Origin: Funneliformis mosseae
Taxonomy: Eukaryota; Glomeromycota; Glomeromycetes; Glomerales; Glomeraceae
Assembly: GCA_910592005.1 (NCBI GenBank)
Contig: CAJVPP010002643.1
Coordinates: 1-14,026, forward strand
Reading direction: 5' to 3'
Length of the DNA stretch: 14,026 nucleotides
Below the pieces are notes generated by a model, which searched no databases, was not told the DNA's origin, and saw nothing but the letters and a program-made list of their open reading frames with translations. Shown in pieces: positions 8,670 through 14,026 of the stretch. Position 1 is the stretch's first letter. Each line of letters begins with the position of its first letter. The position numbers and the translations under genes were made by a program.

Positions 8670-9969
8670 GGATGAGTGATTTTTCTGATTTCGTAGATGG
8701 AGACACTATTTCATCGAAATCAATCCATTTAAAATTCATTACATTTTTTATTGACACAATGCCTGATTTTGTAATTTTTAGATCACCATTCCCACCTACA
8801 TATCTTTCTATTAGCTGTTCAGTATTTTTATCTGAAATAATAAAACCATCTGTGTGGATACACTTTACACGATCTCCTAGAGGTCTAATTTTTTCTGATA
8901 TAATTTTGCGTCCCTTTGCTGAGATAAAAGGTGCCATACGTCGATGTGGTCCTGATCTTTTCTCATCAAAAAATAATCGCCTCCAGAGTGATACTAACAT
9001 ATATTTAGCTGGTTTTCCCGCTTGTTCACCCTCTTCCTTGATCTCTATAAGATAGCTTGCCCATTGTTTGAAAATATCATACCCGCTCATGAACGTAGTT
9101 TTCTCAAATATAAGAGCATTAGGACTTTCAGAGGATAACTCTATGTGGAGACCTAAATCCATTGCTAATAATAAATCATAGTAAGTGTAATATCCTGTAG
9201 GATTATAACGAAATCCTCTTATATATTTTTGTTCTGCTAGATGACCACCTATAAAGACTCGATAAATACTATACTTTAGGTGATTCTTGATAGAAACAGT
9301 TCTAATATGTGTGATTGTTTTAAATTCACCTGCTCTTACGGGCCAGTCTGACATATAACTAGATAAGATATGCAGATAAAATTCATTGAAGTCCAATTCA
9401 GTCGCAATTCCTTCATATGGCTCAGCTCATGTTAAAGCTCCTGTGTATGCTGATCTTATCCAATGATCTTCTTCTTGTGATAAGTCTTCTAATTTTCTAG
9501 AAGCACTAGAGACATCTTGGAAGAAGCGCAAACTTGACATTGCATATGTTCCAGTTTTTCGTAAATCAATCTGTCCTCTACTCCGCCATGCGATTGCACT
9601 GGCTTCTTCATTATATCATTTATATACTTCCTGAAGTGTCTCATTTGGATTGGCTTTGATTAAAAACCAGTCTCTTGATAAATCAAGGAAATCATTTTCA
9701 GAGCCAATCCATTGTGTACTCCTATCATAGAACTCAACATCCTTACCTTACTTTCTCCAGAATAGAAACCTTCAAATTGCTGAATACTATCTTGTATTAG
9801 TATTTTAGTATGCTGAGGCGGTCTCGTAGTCACTCTCCCCATCCAACTCTGGCTCTTCTTCTGGTTCAGGAGGTTCAGTTGCCTCAGGTGGTATTAGTGT
9901 CAGATATTCCCAGAGATTTCCGAATAATTGTCCTATTGCACCGGTGATACTACTAAGTAATCTGCTCAT
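8670..9969 (-). pseudogene. Compact family-B DNA polymerase core, fused in frame to F-box
   Basis: Starts at ATG 9967-9969 and reads through in one frame into the F-box. Residues 1-25 (MSRLLSSITGAIGQLFG) are followed by an acidic Pro/Glu linker. From about residue 130, pre-palm sequence ends in WIRSAYTGAL. Motif A is ELDFNEFYLHIL (D193, Y198, before DWPV). Motif B is GKPAKYMLVSLWRRLF (K322). Then comes APFISAKGRKIISE, and motif C is CIHTDGFI (372-375). A later GDLKITKSGIVSIKN matches the segment after motif C in PolB palms. The order and spacing fit protein-primed-type PolB (plasmid, Polinton or viral). There is no room for a full exonuclease domain and no thumb is visible. Motif C has H-T-D-G instead of D-T-D-S. 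Stops at 9805, 9787, 9772, 9748, 9616 and 9427 break it without any frameshift. It is probably a captured mobile-element or viral gene; the exact source is unknown. Confidence 0.75.
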
Positions 9970-10083
9970 ATTTTCCTAAAGATTATATATGGTTACAAAA
10001 AGTTTAAAATGAAAATTAATTTATTCAGATAATTAGAGTTATATATTTATTCAAAAAGAAAAGATTATTGGAATAGGATTTTA
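9970..10083. other. Upstream region of the PolB-F-box relic
   Basis: AT-rich, 5' of the ATG at 9969. An in-frame TAG lies four codons upstream (9979-9981), supporting that ATG as the start. No defined promoter element is seen. Confidence 0.4.
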
Positions 10084-10326
10084 TAAATATCTATATATTC
10101 TTAGGACTGGAGAAGTGTGTAATGAGGGTGCTATCAGCCAGAAAGGTGTAAAGTCCATTGGAAATCTCCTAGACGAATTCCATGTATAAAATGCGGAAAA
10201 TTGACTTCTTCTATTTATAGTGCTTGTAGGAAACATACAGGTAAATATCGCATTCGAGATTTTTATCAGCATCAAAAGCTTGCGAAAATTTGGGCTAGTG
10301 ACGGGCTAGTGACAGGAGTACAATGA
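10084..10326 (+). pseudogene. Cys-rich zinc-finger-like fragment
   Basis: One of the few plus-strand candidates. From 10126 to TGA 10324-10326 the frame is open for 66 codons and reads GCYQPERCKVHWKSP, then IPCIKCGKLTSSIYSACRKH and RIRDFYQHQKLAKIW. The Cys/His spacing (C-x5-C, C-x2-C, later C-x3-H) suggests a small zinc-binding domain in a basic protein. Just upstream the same frame has TAG (10102), TAA (10120) and TGA (10123), so the rest is degraded in the nonsense-rich manner of the other relics. The 3' end passes into an 11-bp tandem duplication that would have shifted the frame. No family is recognised. Confidence 0.35.
10292..10313. repeat. Perfect 11-bp tandem duplication
   Basis: gggctagtgac occurs twice head to tail (10292-10302 and 10303-10313). 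It is a small recent duplication at the end of the Cys-rich fragment. Confidence 0.8.
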
Positions 10327-10430
10327 GTATGATCATTTATATCACTTGATTTTTTTCATGCCCGCCTTCTCATAAATTCAAAGCCAGAAAATCCTATTTA
10401 TCTTTTTCTGAATAATATAAAGAAAAGGGA

Positions 10431-10516
10431 GTGTGGATACTATTTGTTTCATATCTTGTGTACATGCTCTGCACCTTCGGTATTCCGCAAAGTGTGAACA
10501 CTATTTGTTTTCATAT
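10431..10516. repeat. Diverged direct repeat, 61-bp period
   Basis: gtgtggatactatttgttt-catat (10431-10454) and gtgtgaacactatttgttttcatat (10492-10516) differ at a few bases. The stretch between them carries caccttcggtattccgc. Confidence 0.6.
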
Positions 10517-10561
10517 TTGCTTCATATAATAGCATACATTAAATAAGATAGCATATGGGTC

Positions 10562-10672
10562 GGGAATAATAGCATTCATATTCGCTTTGCCCTAAAGGGC
10601 TTTGCTCATATTCTTGCTATTATTCCCTCCTGTCAAATGCGTATTCATAGGCGTCACCCTAAAGGGCTTTGC
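10562..10672. repeat. Nested palindromic repeat element
   Basis: A perfect 13-bp inverted repeat (gggaataatagca, 10562-10574, with 10615-10627) encloses the palindrome gccctaaagggc. The 16-mer ccctaaagggctttgc occurs at 10590-10605 and again at 10657-10672. This is the organisation of a short, foldable dispersed repeat (MITE- or REP-like). The hydrophobic plus-strand frame across it is a by-product of the repeat. Confidence 0.7.
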
Positions 10673-10806
10673 CTACTCATACTTATTCTCCTATATCGAA
10701 CGTGCATTCATCATCGCTCTGCTCCTCCTCATGCTTGTTCTCTCTTGCTATTTAAGCAGTATGCTATTGGGAGGCAATTTGATTAAAATATATGCGAAAA
10801 ACTTAT

Positions 10807-11229
10807 GATATTCAGGATGAGAATCAAAAAGGTTTTGGACTTGATTGTGTCAAAGTGGAAATTTATTTTTACATATAGGAAGCAAACTTTTACAAAGCAA
10901 ATACCAATCAAGAAAGCAAAATGATTTCCTTAAGGTCACATGTATGATAACAAAATGTTTACGCTATGTATTAAATTTTTGATACCCAGGATAACCTTCT
11001 GGATACATTTGAGCTTTTTGTGCCAAAAAGCAAAAATTTTTTTACTACTTGAAAATAAGCGATTTCAGAATAAAAGCTAGTCAAGAAAGTGAATTGGTGA
11101 TCTTAGGCTTTCAAGTATTATTTCATTAGGAATTTGATATGAGAAATTTGATATATGAAATTGTAATATCCAGGATGACCTTTTGAAGGCATTCGGGCTT
11201 TTTGTGCCAAAAAGCCCAATTATATACTA
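10807..11229. repeat. Diverged ~174-184-bp tandem repeat with hairpin
   Basis: Units begin near 10807, 10981 and 11165 with gata-(t/c)(t/c)caggat. The landmark cagg is at 10813, 10987 and 11171 (periods 174 and 184). Tcaagaaag is at 10908 and 11081 (period 173). Units two and three end in a strong hairpin. In unit three GGGCTTTTT (11195-11203) pairs with AAAAAGCCC (11209-11217) around GTGCC; in unit two the stem is 7 bp (11013-11019 with 11025-11031). Unit one has a weaker counterpart. It looks like an old satellite fragment. Confidence 0.65.
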
Positions 11230-12428
11230 CTATTTTGAAATTTTTTGATTCTACACTAATTAAAAAATTATTAACTAATTAATATTATTATGATAATTTT
11301 ATAACTTTAATTAAAATCTTAAAGGGTAAATAAAATTAAGACAATTGCTCAAAAAATTATAGGTCAGGATTTATAATAATATCAGAAATTATTCTTAATA
11401 ATAAAACATATAAGATAAATACAAAAATAAATATAAAATTAACATAAAATATTTCAGAGATTATACTTTAAAGACTTCAAGTTAATATAATAAATTAATA
11501 CAATATTATACAATAAGTTTATTAATAATAATTAAAAGAATTACAATAAATGTAAAAAGATCATGAATAAATTAAAATAGTTTTAAAGAATTGTAAAAGA
11601 TAAGTTTTATACTTAATTAATTATATTTCTTATTAATATAATAAATAAGTTCAGTACCTAAAAGATTAATATCTTATTGATACTAAGATTTAAAAAAAAT
11701 ACAAAGATATTCATATATGTTGAATAATTAATAAAATAACTAAACTAAATATATTGAAGAAAATAAAGTTGCTATTTTGCTAGGTAATAAAGTTATCATA
11801 TTAATAAAATTACCAGATCTGAATAAATGTTTATAATTTATATAATTAACAAGAGTAATAAAGTTGATATTTAAGGATTTATATAATGATTGATGATAAT
11901 AAAATAAACAAAATAATTTTTCTAATAATCTATATGGAAATAAAATTAACTTCTTAATCTACTAATAAATTCTATCTAAAATTTTACCTATTATAATATG
12001 TTAATAGTTTTAATCTTTATTGTCAGATAAAGTTTTAAATATATTAATCTTTTAGAATTACTTAAAATTATTTCTTATTTTAAAGAAATATCATTATTAT
12101 CATTTACATCATAACATTTATTAAAATATATTTTATAAAAGAAAATAAAATTTAAGTTGAAATATTTTTTATATATTTATTTAATTATTTTAGATATTAT
12201 ATATGTATATATATAATAATGTATGCCTATTAAACTATAGATCCAAAAATTTGAATATATGATTATTTAGTTATTTATTTATAATTAGTAATAATCGATT
12301 AAATAGCTAAATAATTGATTAATATTTTTGTTAATTGATCATTATAATCATTTAGTTATAATTAGATAATTTAACTATAGATAAATAATTCAGATTTCTA
12401 ATTTTAGATAATTGTAATAATATTATTC
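11230..12428. other. Gene-free AT-rich block
   Basis: About 1.2 kb of almost pure A/T with stops in every frame, short direct and inverted A/T words, and a TATA run at 12196-12222. I see no coding remnant, RNA gene or defined repeat. The change from mixed composition to this block is abrupt, at about 11230. Confidence 0.7.
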
Positions 12429-12440
12429 AAAATTATTAGC

Positions 12441-12926
12441 TGTCCATTGTACTTCTCAAAAATTATAGACACGATCTCGGCTACTAAAAATGATCTTATT
12501 GACTAGCTAAATTTTTCATATAGAGTCAGATATACAGTGCACAAAACTGAACTAGAGGACATATTTAATAACACTTTCACATCACCTTCAAATGCTTTTA
12601 ATGGCTACACAGATATTATTCAATCCAGAATTTCATCTTCCCTAATAAATATTGTTCACAAAATAGCTGGCAATAAAGAGCAATGCCTTTCCATTGTCTC
12701 ACATTCGTTGCTCCTCTTCCACAAAAGCTATACGATGACGTCTAGAAATACCATTGCAACTTATTAATTACCAAAGAGCGTTCAATTGGTATCATTAAAT
12801 AAGACAAGCGTAAACGTAATGCCAGTTCACCTCTACCTTACAGACAAACATCAAGCCCCTTTTTTAACTGGGAAATTTGGATACATCTTGCGAACTAATT
12901 TGGCTACACATTTTCAGACTTTTTAG
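12441..12926 (+). pseudogene. Coding part of the retrocopy, unrecognised protein
   Basis: The frame starting exactly at the insert boundary (TGT 12441) reads CPLYFSKIIDTISATKNDL, then, after TAG 12504-12506, YRVRYTVHKTELEDIFNN, AFNGYTDIIQSRISSSLI and IVHKIAGNKEQCLSIVSHSL. TAA follows at 12765-12767. The same frame still looks coding further on (VNVMPVHLYLTDKHQAPFL, FGYILRTNLATHFQTF) until TAG 12924-12926. There is no ATG at the 5' end, consistent with 5' truncation during insertion. It has two premature stops and no frameshift. I do not recognise the family. It has no intron-like interruption, as expected for a cDNA copy. The 3' part (12927-13148) would be the 3' UTR. Confidence 0.5.
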
Positions 12927-13119
12927 ATAGACACTGACGTCTTCTTTTTCTTTTCTTATTGATATCAACTTTCATTAAGTATGTACTTAGTGGACTTGAT
13001 GGAGGGGAAAGACGATGATAGGTCGATTCAAATGGGTTTGTAATATAACTACAGGGGATAGCTAGTACTTAGCATAGATTTATTTTTGATTTACTTTGTA
13101 TTTACTTATATATAAATTT

Positions 13120-13125
13120 AATAAA
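13120..13125 (+). promoter_or_regulatory. Polyadenylation signal of the retrocopy
   Basis: AATAAA, 24 bp before the genomic A19 tract. The spacing is right for a cleavage site at about 13148, so the genomic poly(A) probably copies a real mRNA tail. Confidence 0.7.
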
Positions 13126-13175
13126 GTTACTGGTAATACCACATTGTTAAAAAAAAAAAAAAAAAAATTATTAGC

Positions 13176-13815
13176 ATAATTATAAAGTTATAAGATTTAT
13201 ATTATATAGTAAAAAATTTATATGTAAATTACTAAAAAATATAATCATTATTTATTACAAAAGCCTTACTTTAAATCATATTTTAATTAGTTTAAATAGT
13301 CAAATATTCTTTGTTAACTAAATATTTACTGCCTTGAGTAAGTATTATAATTGAGAAAACATTCAAATTATAATATTTGATCAAGTTGCATTTATAATCA
13401 TCAAAATGTAATAAATAAATATTATTTCTTTATTAATCTAAAATAAATTCAAAACCTTTTCTAAACTTTAATTCTTAAATAGACTATAACTCTTTATTTG
13501 ATATTCCATTCTAAATAAAAATAAAATTTGCTTAATACTATCTTTAACCTTAATTTGTAACTTTCAAAATTTGTAAATTGATAAATATATTACTATCAGA
13601 TAGCAATTATATATTTAACATATAGTTAAAATATTTTAATATAGGTGATATAATTTTAAGATGATTAACATATTTATAAAATATGTTTGAAATATTTTAC
13701 ATATTTCAAAATTTAAGTTCAAATTTATACTAAATATTAACTTTAATGGAATAAATAATTATCACATATATAAATTAAAATAATTAATAAATATTTTTGA
13801 AATATATTTATAATA
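13176..13815. other. Gene-free AT-rich block
   Basis: Continuation of the AT desert on the far side of the retrocopy. No coding frame, RNA gene or clear repeat is seen. Confidence 0.7.
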
Positions 13816-13960
13816 GAGCTCTGAATTAGATCAGATTGACCTGTTTACTTGATCTGAAAATTCAGGTCAGGTTAATAGATTTTCAGGTTAATGTCAGGTT
13901 AGGTCAACAGGTTGAACTGACCTGATCTAACCTGATAAAAATTCAGGTTAACCAATCATT
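13816..13960. repeat. CAGGT-motif cluster, probable small repeat element
   Basis: CAGGT occurs six times on the plus strand (13863, 13868, 13884, 13895, 13908, 13944) and three times on the minus strand (ACCTG at 13839, 13920, 13930) within about 110 bp, often as tcaggtta. ttagatcag (13826-13834) is the reverse complement of 13922-13930, giving inverted ends about 105 bp apart. The cluster stands out from the A/T-only surroundings and looks like a MITE or a fragment of a short tandem-motif repeat. Confidence 0.6.
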
Positions 13961-14026
13961 CTTCTTGAATAATTTATTATCATTAAATTAGAAATAATAA
14001 AGTTGATTAAATAAATTAATAATTGT

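Larger units (their letters stand above)
12429..13175 (+). mobile_element. Retroposed cDNA with poly(A) tail and target-site duplication
   Basis: An island of ordinary base composition within the AT desert. It ends in an A19 tract (13149-13167), preceded 24 bp earlier by AATAAA (13120-13125). The 12-mer aaaattattagc occurs immediately before the island (12429-12440) and again across the tail end (13164-13175). At least TTATTAGC (8 bp) is independent of the poly(A). A 3' poly(A), a polyadenylation signal and a flanking duplication together are the signature of target-primed reverse transcription: either a processed retrocopy of a cellular mRNA or a 5'-truncated non-LTR element. No reverse transcriptase motif is visible in the insert, which favours a retrocopy. 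The insert proper is about 12441-13167. Confidence 0.75.

Noticed and set aside
8672..9055. Plus-strand open frame of 127 codons
   Set aside because: Antisense to the polymerase palm, which has ordered PolB motifs on the minus strand.
1..9969. Reassigned genetic code as an explanation for in-frame stops
   Set aside because: TAA, TAG and TGA are all found inside frames, and the same codons also terminate the frames at sensible ends, so reassignment would leave no stop codon.
10081..10275. Minus-strand 64-codon frame
   Set aside because: The plus strand of the same stretch gives a better, Cys-patterned product.
10602..10808. Hydrophobic plus-strand frame of 68 codons
   Set aside because: It lies across palindromic repeats and has no similarity or start context; its composition follows from the repeat.
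11230..12428. Mitochondrial DNA insertion as the source of the AT-rich block
   Set aside because: No mitochondrial gene, tRNA or rRNA fragment is recognisable.
1..14026. CRISPR arrays, bacterial operons, ribosome binding sites
   Set aside because: No regular spacer-repeat pattern; the introns, polyadenylation signal and protein families are eukaryotic.

Overview
This looks like nuclear DNA of an arbuscular mycorrhizal fungus (Glomeromycotina, most likely Rhizophagus or a close relative). The DNA is AT-rich and has no bacterial operon structure. Short GT..AG introns can be placed. Several reading frames resemble high-copy, uncharacterised protein families that I associate with Rhizophagus: coiled-coil proteins, F-box/LRR proteins, and a family containing RTQIYDEMEPYL-like and EKDQFGIVGVQ-like stretches. 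The assignment rests on my recognition of these families, not on a search. I see no intact gene of normal length anywhere in the window.

Layout. Positions 1-9969 are a dense graveyard of broken genes, nearly all on the minus strand. In order they are: the N-terminus of a coiled-coil protein (1-334); a 1.9-kb coiled-coil gene with a zinc-ribbon-like C-terminus (487-2369); a three-exon multicopy-family gene (2578-4704); an IQ-motif gene (5089-5886); a possible small relic (6001-6240); a coiled-coil gene (6225-6733); a gene ending in a Ser/Asn tract (7000-7395); a membrane plus coiled-coil gene (7433-7699); and a 1.86-kb frame (8107-9969). That last frame joins a compact family-B DNA polymerase core to an F-box and leucine-rich repeats. 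From 10.0 to 11.2 kb there is a small plus-strand Cys-rich fragment, then palindromic and tandem repeats. From 11.2 kb to the end the DNA is extremely AT-rich and gene-free. It is interrupted by a retroposed cDNA copy with a poly(A) tail and target-site duplication (12429-13175) and by a cluster of CAGGT motifs (13816-13960).

Two observations stand out. First, the relics have decayed mostly by premature stop codons rather than indels. I count about 31 in-frame stops of all three types against about three frameshifts, and one 1863-nt frame carries nine stops and no frameshift. This points to C-to-T/G-to-A biased mutation of repeated DNA (RIP-like or methyl-cytosine deamination) rather than neutral decay. 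Second, the in-frame fusion of a minimal PolB palm with an F-box/LRR protein is an unusual architecture. Its polymerase motif C reads HTDG in place of the usual DTDS. The genes do not form a working pathway as they stand; they look like decayed members of expanded, lineage-specific and mobile-element-related families.
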